From: Inia geoffrensis
Taxonomy: Eukaryota; Chordata; Mammalia; Artiodactyla; Iniidae
Length of the DNA: 64,000 nt
Direction of reading: 5' to 3'
Assembly: GCA_036417435.1 (NCBI GenBank)
Contig: CM070900.1
Location: forward strand, 118,250,315 to 118,314,314
Both the position numbers and the translations under genes were made by a program. Below are positions 23,979 to 35,755 of the stretch, in pieces. Every line of letters starts with the position of its first letter. The first letter of the stretch is position 1. The notes under the pieces were generated by a model, which was given only the letters and a program-made list of their open reading frames with translations, was not told the DNA's origin and ran no database searches.

Positions 23979-25650
23979 AATAATCATAAAAGGGTAATTG
24001 CATAGGAAGTAATTTATTGGTTACTTTACACTGATGAGCAGAGAAAGGGTCTCTGAGGAGGTGACTTTTGAAATAAGACTTGAATAGCCATTAAGAACTG
24101 GTCACGTGAAGATTGGGAGGAAGCACTGAGATCATAGGGTGCAGCAGTAAAATAATTTCAAAGTAGAAATATTTGTTGTGTTTGAGCAGAAGGAAGCCAA
24201 GTGTGAAGCAAACATGATGGTTGAGGGGAAGAGTGTTATGGGATGAATGGGAAGAGTGTTATGGGACGAATGGTATAGGTAAGCCAGGGAGAAGTTTTGC
24301 ATTTTGTTCTGTTTGAGGGAAGATGAAGGGTAAAACATTGAATAGTGTAAGCTGGTTTACAGTTTGAAAAGTTTCTACTGAGTGTTGTGTAGAAATGGAG
24401 TATGGAGGGCCAAGAGAAGATGCAGGGAGGGAACAGACTTGAAGTATGTTTTTAGGATGGTCTATAAATCTTGCTTATGGATTAAATGGGGGTTTAGAAA
24501 TAAAGATGAATCAAGAATGGTTTCTCAGGGTTTTTGGCTTGTGCAGCTATTTAGATGATAAGTCAGTGCTAAGATGGGAGAAACTGGGAAAAGAAGCATG
24601 CTTGTGAGGGTGAATGGGGTAGGAATAAGGAGTTCTATCACAATAATGTCAACTTTTAGAAGTGTATTAAAGACATCCAAATACAGATATAAAAAAGGCA
24701 GTTAGATAAATGAGTTTGAAGACTAGGCTACATTTAGAGATATAGATATGGAACAACTTGTTAACTAGATGATATTTTAAAACCATGGTACTGGATAAAA
24801 TAACCTATTTAGAGTGTGTAGATAAGGAAACATTACCCAGCAGTGAGTCCCAAATCACTCCAAAATTTGAGTGATTTAAGGAGGAGGAAGAAGCAAGAGA
24901 CTGAGATAGAGTGACCTGTGAGTAGGAAAATAATCCCTCAGTAAGGCTCGGAGGAAAATGTATTTCAGGAAGCAATCAGCTGTATTAAATGTTCTTGAGA
25001 AGTCAAGTAAAATAAGAACACAGACGTGTCCATTGGGTTTGGCATTATGGAGGTCATTGTTTATCTTATCAAGAGCAATCTCTGTGGAATGGTATAAGGA
25101 GAAGCCTAATTGGGGTGAGTTGGAGATTGCAAGGTGAAAAAAGAAGGCAGAATTTTCGATATGAAGAGCATAAAAAATGGGGTGTTAATTGCAGGAGGGT
25201 CAATAAAAGTATTTTTTTAAAGTAGGAAATGATAGATATAGAGTGAGAAGGAGGGAGGGAGTTGAGAGAGAGGATGAAAGAGAAAATTGCTGATGCAGAG
25301 AAAGAATAAGTACAGGAACAAAGATCTTGCAAAGAAGAGAGTGTCTAGTGGATTCCAGCAGAGACAGTTTATTCATAATTATAGGAAGGAAGTATCTGTG
25401 CAACTGGAATTTTATCAGTAGATCTGTGGAAGGAAGAGGAGAAACTACTGTTTTTTTAAAAAAATTTAAGTACAAGGTAAGGTTATCATCTGAATGTGCG
25501 GGAGGGGAATGATTGTGGGCAGTTTTAGGAGAGAGTTCAAGGCATGAGACAGTTTGGAGGATGGTAAACAAAATAAGAAGAAAATACAGAAATACTGCTA
25601 TGTTGTGTTGAGTGACTGGATTATATTTATAGTGAGATCTGTTAGTCAAG
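23979..25650 (-). repeat. L2 LINE, antisense, main part
   Basis: Continuation of the L2 cut by L1 copy 1. Antisense landmarks in order: 'ctctgaggaggtgacttttgaaataagacttgaatag', then 'gaggaagcactgag', 'ttttggcttgtgcagc', 'agacatccaaatacagatat', 'ccatggtactggataaaataac' and 'gttcttgagaagtcaagtaaaataag'. They match the reversed order of the L2 RT domain and 3' region. No intact frame. The right edge is approximate. Confidence 0.75.
24226..24271. repeat. 23-bp tandem duplication inside L2
   Basis: Two adjacent copies of a 23-bp unit starting GGGAAGAGTGTTATGGGA. They differ by one transition (TGAAT/CGAAT). Confidence 0.9.
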
Positions 25651-26160
25651 CTGATATTAAATTATTCTTCAGCAAATTTCATTTGTTTGGGTGTATGTAT
25701 GGAAACGGAAGGTAGGTAAGTTTAACCAGAGCTGGGGCTTTGCCAAGAAAAATGGAGGAAGAGATGTGAAAGAAATAATTGTTTGTAAGAGAATAATTAT
25801 AATGATAGATATTGAAGTCTAAATTTGATATGACAGGTTAGAAGGTTGTGCTTAATGGTGAAAAAGTGGTACGGTGCTGGATTAAAAACTTATACTTTAG
25901 GTGTGGACAGGCATATAAATAATTGACTATAAAACAATGTGGTATATCCTATTTTTAGGCAAGTTTAGAGTCCTATGGGAATAATTAATTCTGCCTGGGG
26001 GCAGGGGTTGGGAAATATATCTAATACACTCACTTCTTTCCAAGAATTATGCCAGATCTTTAGAGCAGAGGTGGCCCTTTTACTACTTAAGCTGTAAATA
26101 ACCATTAGAATTTGGAGAGCCAGTCACAAGCTGTGTTGAGAACATAAGCGTATTTTTTCT
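25651..26160. other. Unassigned sequence
   Basis: Purine-rich sequence that may be a further decayed part of the neighbouring antisense L2. Nothing is clear enough to assign. No gene seen. Confidence 0.4.
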
Positions 26161-26164
26161 ACAA

Positions 26165-26510
26165 CCCTCTTTTATGCTAGAAACAGAGATATCAGTTAGG
26201 AAGCTATTATTGTAGTCTGGGCACATGGAAGTGCACTAAATCTTACCAGGTTCTCAAGCGAAAATTGAAATGAAGAAATAATGCTTTGTTGAAGGTTAGA
26301 TCTAGGGGATAAAAAGAGGGAAACATTAAAGAGGTAGTTCAGGAGACTGGAAGAAATAGCAATACCACTGTTAAGAAAGAGCCTGTCTGGGAGAAAAATG
26401 GTTGACACTGGGAATGAGAGATCTGAGGTGGTTAATAAAACATGTTTTGGGATCAGGTAGAAATATGGGGTTGGTGTGCCAGGACTAGAAATGAAGACTG
26501 GGAGCCACTA
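26165..26510 (-). repeat. L2 LINE fragment, antisense
   Basis: Contains 'cagttaggaagctattattgtagtctgggc', the antisense L2 segment also seen in the larger copies, followed by purine-rich L2-like sequence. Probably a second, separate L2 piece. Confidence 0.55.
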
Positions 26511-26539
26511 GAATAAGAGTAACAGCTGCCCACCACATT

Positions 26540-26850
26540 CATCAAGATGCTTCTCAGCCCAACAACCTGTAATGGTTTACTTATGTTATTGATTTTAATG
26601 TTCCCAGAATCTGTTCCCATCTAGGCATCAAATTTCTTCCCTCGCTACTTCTCCAGTCAGCCCAGATACCTAACCAGTCTTCACATATTCGTGCCTGTAT
26701 CCACACCCTGTATTTGCCTGTTTGATTTCCTTTGTCTGGAATTTTTTCTTCTTGCCTTGGTGTATACACAAGGAAATATTCATCCTAAATTCCACTTTTA
26801 TCATAAAACTCTGCTCTAGACCCAAGCTAAAGACATATAATAGACATATG
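26540..26850 (+). repeat. Possible L2 fragment, sense
   Basis: Pyrimidine-rich with 'tgcctgtttgatttcctttgtctggaattttttcttcttgcc', resembling the L2 C-terminal coding region in sense orientation. Weak. Confidence 0.35.
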
Positions 26851-26949
26851 CATTCTTTTTGCCTTTATGGTTAGTACTTGCTCTTGCATTAGCTCTTAAT
26901 TTTTCCATGTGGTTAGTTTCATCTTCCCCAACGAATGTATTGGCAGTGT

Positions 26950-27135
26950 TGGTGTAACTGAAAGAGCACTGGATTTGGAATCTCAAGTTCTGCCTTCAAA
27001 TCATCTTCAGCTACTCTAACTTTGTAGTGCAGTGCAAAACATTATCCTAAGCTGGTTTCCTCATCTGTAAAATAAGGATTGCAATCCTTAACCTACAAGT
27101 TTATTGTGAGGATTATATAAAATGATGTGATATTA
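26950..27135 (+). repeat. MIR SINE
   Basis: Sense MIR: 'aaagagcactggatttggaatctcaag', 'ggtttcctcatctgtaaaataagg', 'attgtgaggattatataaaatgatgtg'. The central part is diverged. Confidence 0.85.
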
Positions 27136-27164
27136 TAGTTTTCTTTTTTTTGTGGAAACAAAAT

Positions 27165-27549
27165 CCACTCTAACTTGTGAAGGTTAACTATATGTGTCAA
27201 CTTGGCCAGGCCATGGTACCTAGATATTTGGTCAAATATTATTCTAGATGTTTCTGTGAAGGTACTTTTTAGGTGAGATTAACATTTAAATCAGTAGACT
27301 TCAAAGTAATGCAAATTACTCTCCATATTGTGGGTGAACCTCATTAAGAAAGTTGAAGGGTGTAACAGAAAAAGACTAACCTCCTTCGAAGGAAGGAGAA
27401 TTCTGCCGGCAGAAGGCCTTTGGACTAGAACCACAGCTCTTTCCTGGGTCTCCACTGTGCTGGCCAGCTCTATAGATCTTGGCCTCATTGAGCCTCCCCA
27501 ATTGCATGAGCCAATTCCTTAAAATAAATTTCTTTTGTTTTCTATCTCT

Positions 27550-27629
<80 letters not shown>

Positions 27630-27675
27630 CCTTTTGGATCTGTTTCTCTGCAGAACCCTGACGAATACACTAGTT
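27165..27675 (+). repeat. Ancient mammalian repeat, family not assigned, with microsatellite
   Basis: Recognisable as a common mammalian interspersed repeat: near the start 'tatatgtgtcaacttggccagg', near the end 'catgagccaattcctt' and, after a microsatellite, 'tctgtttctctgcagaaccctgacgaatacac'. I do not assign a family name. The AT/TG microsatellite lies at its usual place before the last 50 bases. The 64-codon frame across 27328-27522 is part of the repeat. Confidence 0.65.
27552..27627. repeat. Compound (AT)n(TG)n microsatellite
   Basis: About 20 AT units followed by about 16 TG units, nearly pure. Likely highly variable in length. Confidence 0.95.
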
Positions 27676-28610
27676 TAACCAGAAAGAGATTTATACAGAG
27701 TACTAGCTAGAATAAAGGAGCTTCAGGAAGTCAAGGGAATTAATTTTGTGTTCTAGATGGTCAGGATGAACAATGAAGCCCCCAAATCCCTCCCAACTAT
27801 ATACCTACAAATTCCTAACTGTAAGGGAATTCTGAAATATAGATTTTAGCTTTCCAGTCTTTGTTGTACAGGAAGGCATGCTCAAAGGGGATTGCAATGG
27901 AGTTGAGTGAACCAATTGGCAGTATCTATGACAGACGACATATATGAAAGTAATCAGCATCATGCCTGATACTAGTAAAAGCCCACATATGACTACAGAA
28001 TTGCAAATTTCTTGAGAATAGAGGTCATGTGTTATTATTTCATCCCTCTAAAGTCTCAAACTTCTGATGTTCAGGTCACAGGTTCTCTGAGAAGTCACCA
28101 TCATTTTTGTTCCACATTCCTCCTATCTTCCTGCAACACACTTCTGCCACCATTTTAAAATGTAATTTCTCCCAGGACCAATTCCCATTTATATCTGAAA
28201 TCATATTTTAGTCACAATTTAAGTAGTGGGCCCCACTGTTTTCATGACAATATCTGTAGCAACTATTTTTTCAATTAACTAATTTAACTTTGGGTCAATT
28301 GGTTTAAAGTGTGGAATAGACTGATGCAGTAATTTTCACAGCATTCTATATCAGAGTCACTAATATTGGTAAGCTTGGTAATTAGAAAAGTATGAAAGGG
28401 ACTAAACATGTAAATATCTTGATTAGCAACAAAGTTAACTAAATTTCAAAGCAGAGAGTATGAGCTGTGTTTTAAAATTCTGAGTCAATTAAAAAATCTC
28501 TTGATTTTTTTTCATGAAGAAATGGAATTTGTTGTGTTGACTTATCTGATCCTTTCTGTTGATCTGATGAAACTATTCAGGCTGAACCACAAAGAACTAA
28601 AGATGCACGT
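27676..28610. other. Unique sequence, no gene seen
   Basis: No gene or confident repeat. The segment at about 28480-28615 is non-repetitive and of balanced composition, and could be a conserved non-coding element. That needs alignment to test. Confidence 0.45.
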
Positions 28611-28614
28611 GATA

Positions 28615-28880
28615 ATTGCTAACAGTTAACATAACTGAGTACTAGACACTGAGCTAAGTGTTTTAAGTGAAACTGACTTAATTCTTATAACAGCCTTATA
28701 AGGTAGGTAACCCCACCCCATGCTACCCCACTTCCCCACCACACACACACATTCTACAAATGAGTAATATGAAGCATTTGTAGGTTAAGAAACCTTCCAA
28801 GGACATACAAGGACAAAGCAGGATTAGAACCCAGACTTAGGGTTCAAAAGTCAGACCTCTAACAACTACATTCTAGTCTT
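28615..28880 (-). repeat. MIR SINE, antisense
   Basis: Antisense MIR: 'gctaagtgttttaagtgaaactgacttaattc', then 'attctacaaatgagtaatatgaag' and 'aaggacaaagcaggattagaacccagac'. A small CA run (about 28739-28750) is inserted in it. Confidence 0.85.
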
Positions 28881-29345
28881 TATTCTGAATGAACAGCATT
28901 ATTATTGGAGGGCATCTATTTTTGGTTTATTGGCAAAAGAAATAAGAATTAGTGGAATGTGGCTTCTAAAGATTTCTATTACGAATCATATATGAAAGTT
29001 GCTCGCCGGATCACTTTATTTTTATTTTTCTATGATTTTTTTGCCATCCACCTTAATTAATTTTAGCTTTTTTTCTTTTTCTATCCAAATATGAACATAA
29101 TATATGTGGTCCTAGACAGGGAGTGTCATCTGACACCACCTAGCCCTAAGATGAGAAGCTGGGTGTGTGAATGAAGTCACAGGGTCTGTAAGTAGTGATA
29201 ACATTTGGAAGTAAATCCTGAAAACTTAGCACAGAGGGCAAGCAGAGGAGTATATGGTGTATTTGGGGTTATTCACGTGAATATCAAGTGAAATAAAGTT
29301 TGGGGACAGACAAATGGATCACCCAAATGAATATGTCAGAGTCTA

Positions 29346-29347
<2 letters not shown>
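28881..29347. other. Unique sequence, no gene seen
   Basis: No gene or repeat recognised. Confidence 0.5.
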
Positions 29348-29379
<32 letters not shown>

Positions 29380-29567
29380 GGTACGCTGGCCTCTCACTGT
29401 TGTGGCCTCTCCCGTTGCGGAGCACAGGCTCCAGACACGCAGGCCTAGCGGCCATGGCTCATGAGCCCAGCCGCTCCGCGGCGTGTGGTATCTTTCCGGA
29501 CCGGGGCATGAACCCGTGTCCCCTGCATCAGGCAGACTCTCAACCACTGCGCCACCAGGGAAGCCCC
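29348..29567 (-). mobile_element. CHR-type SINE, antisense
   Basis: Left end is a T tract of nearly 30 bases. The body runs to ACCAGGGAAGCCCC at the right. A and B boxes are on the minus strand. No clean TSD is visible; the flanks show only a diverged match (AGTCTAAGTTTTT versus AGCTGTAGTTTTT). Confidence 0.93.
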
Positions 29568-30604
29568 AAAAAGCTGTAGTTTTTAAGAAAAAAAATTCAG
29601 GATGAACTTAAGTCTGAATCTAAATTTTCATAAGTATTAAATACATATCATACACTTTGCTTTATGTTAGGTACCATGAAATCTATAAAAGGCATTTAAA
29701 GTCTCCACAATGATTATGAACGGGAACAAAATTATACCCCAAAGTGTATTATTTTGTTTTTCTCTTAAAGGGTCTTATGTGTTCAGCTCTAATAGCGTTG
29801 GACTTCAAAATTAAAGTCTGTATGACTAAGAATGAGAAGAGACATTCTTTCAATTGTTCTCCATTCTCCTTGTCCTGGGAGATTAATTATCTGTCATTTT
29901 CTTTGAGAAGTTTACCTTCTCTTGATGATCCTAACAGAAGTAACTTAACAACAAGGAAATCAAAAGTCTTCCACAAAAGCACTACAGAACCTCCATCTGT
30001 AAATTATATGGTTGTTTGAATTAGTTGGTCATTCTTTGTGTTTTCTGAAAAGAAGCATGAGAATGAGGAAGAACAGCAATTCAAACCTGTGAATCCACTG
30101 CTTTTAATATTGTGTGTCAATTGGAAATTGAAGTTCTGGAAGTACCTTATAAAGAGAGACTTCAATGTGGAATATGAAAGGAAACAGAATTAATCTCCAA
30201 AGGGCAGGTCTCACCATTTAGTTGGCTTGCCAGAATGGACCAAGATAATATACAGGTATGCTGAATGATGTACTGGGTGTTTGCCAATCTTTCAAGCCGA
30301 ATTTTCTTACCTTTGGGAGAAAAAGTCTTTTGTGTATAGGGCTTTGTTCTTTTTAGGGTCCATAACCCTGTTTTATCTGTTACCTGTGCTTCAGCAGGAA
30401 GTATGTCTGTTAATTTCAGAATATGTAAAATGATAACATTGTGAGGAGGTGGCACAAAGCAAGGGTAATTGAATTACCCTTTCACTGTGAAAATTTTACA
30501 TTTTTAAATCAAAATAATGTAATATTTTGAAGTTTATCTAGGAAGATTCCATATGTTCAGTGTTATAATATTGAACTCCTACATGGTTCTTTATAATGTA
30601 CCCA
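29568..30604. other. Unique sequence, no gene seen
   Basis: No gene or repeat recognised. Frames at 29744-30019 (+) and 30162-30455 (-) have no known domain. Confidence 0.5.
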
Positions 30605-30609
30605 AAGTA

Positions 30610-30750
30610 TACTCCGGTGAAACACAGTATGAGAGAACTGATTTGCCCTGTTTTAACTATGGGAAAACTCAGGTAAAGAGGTCAGGTGACTTGCCTAAGG
30701 TAAATAGCATAAACCCAAATACTTTGGAACTTCTGACCTACCGTTATTGA
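30610..30750 (-). repeat. MIR SINE, antisense fragment
   Basis: Antisense MIR core: 'tgggaaaactcaggtaaagaggtcaggtgacttgcctaagg', with the expected flanking layout. Confidence 0.75.
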
Positions 30751-31039
30751 TCCGTGTGCTTACCTACTTGTACATTTTGATACTTTAATTATAGTACTAA
30801 GTATGGTGCTGAAATAGCACAAATTTCATCCCTCAAGAGGGTAACTCCTCAGAGGAAGCCTAATGAGATTCACAGGGTTTGGCACACTGAATGATTATCC
30901 CTGAAAGATATAGGTAAATCTAAGGCATGTTATGTCAGTACGAAAATGAATGAGAGCCAGATGCTCTTTCCAGGATTAACTCATGATACTCTGAGCATGA
31001 AAACTAAGCAAAATGTATTCTTCATGTATTTTCCTGAGT

Positions 31040-31625
31040 CCTCATCTCTATTTTTGTTCCCTCATACTCTTCCCTCTCAGTTTTCCCAAGGAACTTCACA
31101 TCCTCACTCTGGAACCTCTTCAATATTAAAGGCTCCCTCCTGAGGTGTCTGACTCATAGATCTGAAATCCTATCAAAACAACTTCCATGTTTTGGTCTTT
31201 ACTCCTTCTGCCATCAACACTATTCAATCTATTCCCTCAGAATACTGCTGTGTAGCAGGTGGACCAATCTGCTGAAAGTGTAAATGGGTTTTAACACCTA
31301 TCAAATCACATCCCTCCTCCCATAGGCTTGTGTGCACATTAACAACCCCAGAGGTTACACCCCTCTGTTACAGATAACCAGACTGAATGGAACTTTACTT
31401 CCCAGCTCCTTTCTCATCCTGGGTCCTTTCCATATGGTTTTCTCTATACAAAAGAGAACACTAAACCAAAGGCAGAGTGGGAATCTGCACGTAGTTTACA
31501 TTTGTGGGAAACCACACACTCGATTGATTATATAACCTTCCTTATGAGTGTCTTCTCTCCCTGATTAGGTGATAAACTCCTGGTAGTAGTGCCTGCTGTT
31601 TTTATTGCTGTCCTTATTATCATTC
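31040..31625 (+). repeat. Probable L2 LINE fragment, sense
   Basis: Pyrimidine-rich with 'caaatcacatccctcctccc' and a 3' part 'attaggtgataaactcctgg', consistent with the L2 C-terminal region and 3' end. The match is weak in the middle. Confidence 0.45.
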
Positions 31626-32625
31626 TTGTCATTTTTACAAACTGATATGATTTTACCAATAATGAGATTATCAAAACTTTAATTTTTTCATTCACCTCTT
31701 TATATTTTCATTTCACATGTACATTCATATAGATGTATATATTTGAGCTACATTCAAGTTCAACTATAATTCATTCTCTTTATTCTGAATGTTTCACTAC
31801 AATATTTCAGATACATGTAGGCATGTTGTTAGGTAATGTATATGTCAATAGGAGTTGATCTGAAGTTTATTTCTTATATTCAGTATTTTTAATGGCATAC
31901 ACAGAGCAAGTGGTCAGTTAAATACTAACTGCTATTTTGGAATGCATAACTAACTTTCAAGGTTAGAAACTGGCCTTTCATTCTTTCCTAACATATTTAT
32001 TGTCTGGATGTACCGGCCAGAGTACATCTGTTGGATGTAGACAGGGAGTTTCTGAGTTATTAGAAAATAGAAAAACAAGGTAGGAATGGTCAGAAGAGCA
32101 ATGATTTACATTAGGAAATGTCAATCAGGCTGATACTGGGTTTAGTAAATAGATAAAATTTTCAAACTAATGTTTGAGAAGACTGCTCTGCTATGTAAAG
32201 TTTGAAAATGCTCCTCTGATATATACAGTTTACAATTAGCTTCTTTCCCTTATCTTTTCAATAATTTATGAAGAAAACTACCCTCACAATAAAAACCACG
32301 AAGAATAATTATTTTCTTATTCCTTGGAAGCACTATTAATAAATACATTGGAACAACAGTATAAACTAGGACAGTCTGGTGGAAACCAAGGCAAATGGTT
32401 ACCTTTCCAGATATAATATGGATATTTTAACAGCATGCACACAGAGAAGGCAACAACTACCAACATTACCTACCATAATTTCATCAGAAATGTGTCCTGC
32501 CCTTACAGTGTTGGTATTTAAACTTGTTAGTTATTAAAATGTCTTTATGTAAGTGTCCAACTCGGATAAGTTTATAGCTATTAGAAGCCTCTGAAAACAT
32601 CACAATATCCCCAGTCTTAACATAT
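31626..32625. other. Unique sequence, no gene seen
   Basis: AT-rich, no gene or repeat recognised. Confidence 0.5.
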
Positions 32626-32629
32626 GAGA

Positions 32630-32860
32630 GACATTGTAACACAGTGGATAAAAGAATGAGCCTTGGTGTGAGAACTGGGTTTGAATGTTAGTTTCTCCCC
32701 TTACAGTTTTGGCCTATTAAGACTCCATGAATGTCAATTTTCTCATCCATTAAATGGGGGTGATATTAATGGTACCTGACTCACAAAGTTGCCATGTGGA
32801 TTAACTGAGATAAGGTAGAAAAAGTGCTTAGCAGAGTATCCAGTGTGGAATCAGTAGCAC
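32630..32860 (+). repeat. MIR SINE
   Basis: Near full-length sense MIR: 'gagacattgtaacacagtgg', 'actgggtttgaatgttag', 'ttttctcatccattaaatggggg', 'gattaactgagataaggtag'. Confidence 0.9.
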
Positions 32861-33039
32861 AACGTGTTAATCCTGGGAGAAGCAATTGCCATTGGCTCTG
32901 AGTGTCCCTACTGGTTCTTACTGAGTGTATCCACAATGCAAGGTTCGGACCATTCTTTACCCAGGCCTTTCATAGCAGTGTGTTTGTAATGAATAACCTT
33001 GAGGGAGGAAAGGAGTAAAGTTTCCCTTCAGGACAAAAA

Positions 33040-33325
33040 TCAGGCTTCTTACTGCTTGCTCTAAAATCAAGGTTCCTCCAAATATTCCTCAGCTGCAATG
33101 CAAACCCAGGCTGTATCAGCAGCATTCATCCGGCCCCTCTGCATCCCCCACTAGAATTTCGCATCAAGGGGAACCAAAGCAAACATGCTGATGCTCTTGC
33201 TGCTTGCTGTGCTGTAATATTAAGTCTTTTGTCTCTGACCCAAGAGTCTTGAGTCTAGTACCAGTATCCTTGAAACAGTAACAAGCTAACTTATTAGCTT
33301 ATAAGGAGGGTAAAATCAAATCCTA
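33040..33325 (+). repeat. 5' LTR-like end of an old endogenous retrovirus
   Basis: The right half is clearly similar to 35490-35750. Both contain 'gcttgctgtgctgt', an 'agtcttg(a/g)gt' block, 'accag', 'cagtaacaagctaac' or its equivalent, and 'tataaggaggg..aaaatcaa'. The two direct copies about 2.4 kb apart read as a degraded LTR pair. The AATAAA of the other copy is mutated here. Family not assigned. Confidence 0.6.
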
Positions 33326-35489
33326 GATTCAATAGTTTTGATGACAAGGATAGGATACTGAAAGACATATGGCTTTCTGGTAGGGGTGGGATAAAACCAC
33401 AAAGGATGGGTTCAGGGAAACAAAGGACCTCCTGGGATGCCACCATAAGTGCTCTTGCCCAAGTGAAAGGCAAGGATTGGGCTGGGGTGCAGAGTTAGGG
33501 TCCCTTGTTGTATCTGTTAGTGAGGCAGGCGGTGAGAGGTAAGGTTGAAACAAGCTGCCCAACAGATGCCCTACTGATTGCTCACTCTCCTCCAGGCAAG
33601 AGGAGGAAAGGATGTGACCATGACAATGGGGCAATAAGCTCCACAGCTCTGGCTGAAAGGCAAAGTGGCTGTAGTTGTGAAGCTGAGGAATCTTCAGAGC
33701 TGGAATAAATGGTGTCAGCAGTGGTGACTTTGCTATTTGACAAAGACCTTTGGTTGAACCAAAACTTGAAGTTTGTTTCATTGATCTGTAAATGAGATGA
33801 TGCTTAAAACTTAAAGTAAATGCAAATCCAATCCTAACAGTGTAGAACCAGCTACATTTGTGTATCTGCTGCAGCCCAACTTAGCTGGCAATGAGGACAG
33901 AGTGCAGGTGTGGGGGGACCTAAGATGTTGAGAGCTGTGAGGTTTGGAGCCACAGCAGTGTGGTCAGGGACAAAAAGGGCGATGCTGAGAGGCATGCTGG
34001 GAAGGAAGCAGTGCTGCGCTTGGACTCCCTCTCTGGCGTGAGGGACACCAAGGGAGAAAAAATCTCTCTGCCACCTCACTATCTCCTGTGGGATACAGCC
34101 TTTCTGAAATGGAGCTTTTGGCCTTGTCGCTACTAAGCGCTGTTGAAACTGAATGTCTTACTCATTGAGACCTTGTGACTTTCCAGCTTGACATCCCTAT
34201 TTCTGGACGAGTCAACTTGAACTTGATGACTAACAAGGTGGGCAGGACCTGATATGCCTCATTAGTCAAGTGGAAATGGCATATTCATTAGCATAACTCG
34301 TCTGGCCTTAGTGTCATCTCGGTGTTACATGAAAAAAGTAATTTTCTCCTTTGGGTAAAAATATCCCTCACTCCACAGCCTGAAGTAAAGCAGCAGGAAA
34401 AACGGGGCCCTAGATTCACAGAGGCTCCCCTAAATAACTGGGCCTGGTGCACTGATAATTCAGCCAAGTTGACACCTCATGGTGTCCATTGGGTTGTTGT
34501 TATTGTTCAGCCTTATGGATAGCTAAGTAACACCAAAAGCAGACAGGGTCAATCAACTTGGTGGGAAAACTCAAAGCAGTCCTCATAGCCTTGGTCAGTC
34601 CTCCCCTTGCTACAGTTTTATTGATTCCTGGTCTGTCGTCAGTAGCCAAGCCATCTGGTGTGCCTCTTAGAAGACCATAGGGCCATGGTAGTGGCACATT
34701 ACTCCACAGGGCCATGGTAGTGGCCCATTTTCTGATGAGGTCAAATGGAATCAAGCAGCTAATAAGCCCGCTGCCACCCAGGTCACTGCCATCACTACCT
34801 GGACCCATCATCACACCAGACATGACAACACAGACACCACCATAGGCTGGGTACACAGTAAAGGATTCTGTGTTTCAGGTACAGAAATTACCACTGTTTT
34901 TTAGACTTGTGGCAGATTCCTGCCAACATTGACCAATTTGTCTTGCAAGAAGGAAGCCACACTGCTTCAGGCATTGACCCTGTTTACTCCTGAAAAATTA
35001 AATACACTGATCTTTGACCCCCTCTCAGAGCTACCATTGGTATCTTACCAGTTAAAACTTTTTCAGGTTTCCCATCTGATCCACCAACTCTGATCACAAC
35101 ACCGTGGGCCTTGCAGTTAAACTGCACCATGTTTTCAGTTTTCCAGTCCATCTAGAGTTCAAAAATAGCATGCGTTTTCTCACAAAAGCTAGTCCCAAAT
35201 GGGCCAATTATTAAGGTATTCGATGGACATTCCACATTCCCTACCCTCTTCAAGCATCTGGTATTGGTGACTGTAAAGTCTTTCTTAAAAATCAACTCAA
35301 GACTATTTTTGATTCCTCTCTTTCTCACCATCTCTTGGTCTACATACTTTATAAGGCAGTTAGGTCAGTGAATTGCCACTATCCTCAGAAGTGTTCATTT
35401 TTTGGCTGACTTCTAGGTATTGACCAAGAGGAAAAGAGTTGGGGTTATATAGACCTCTTTTGAAAATCCAGGATTCCTCTTGACCATTT
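33326..35489 (+). pseudogene. Endogenous retrovirus internal remnant, decayed
   Basis: Sequence between two LTR-like ends. A frame at 34322-34522 contains the RNase H-type signature 'CTDNSA' preceded by 'EAPLNNWAW'. Further pol-like sequence seems to follow at 34550-34700, in changing frames with stops and a 30-bp internal duplication (34676 onwards). No gag or env can be recognised. Nothing here can be functional. The class is uncertain; the RNase H wording is most like class III (ERV-L-like) elements. Confidence 0.5.
34676..34733. repeat. 30-bp imperfect tandem duplication in the ERV remnant
   Basis: AGGGCCATGGTAGTGGC occurs twice at a 30-bp period, with matching flanking bases. Confidence 0.85.
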
Positions 35490-35750
35490 CTGGGCATGAT
35501 GCTTCTTTCTCTCATTTGACTGCAAATAAACCCACTGTGTGTGCAGCATCTATCTGGCTCTCTGCGTCATCCACACAGGAATTGGAACAAAGGGAACCAA
35601 CACATCATGCTGACCCTTATGTGGCTTGCTGTGCTGTGAGTAATAAACTCCTTTGTTTCCAAAGCAGGAGTCTTGGGTCTTCTACCAGAGTCCACAAAAT
35701 AGCAACAGGTTAATTTAGTCATTATAAGGAGGGAAAAATCAATTCCCAGA
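35490..35750 (+). repeat. 3' LTR-like end of the old endogenous retrovirus
   Basis: Direct copy of the block at 33040-33325. It carries an AATAAA polyadenylation signal at 35642-35647, positioned as in an LTR R region. Similarity to the other copy is only moderate, so the insertion is old. Confidence 0.6.
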
Positions 35751-35755
35751 CATAA

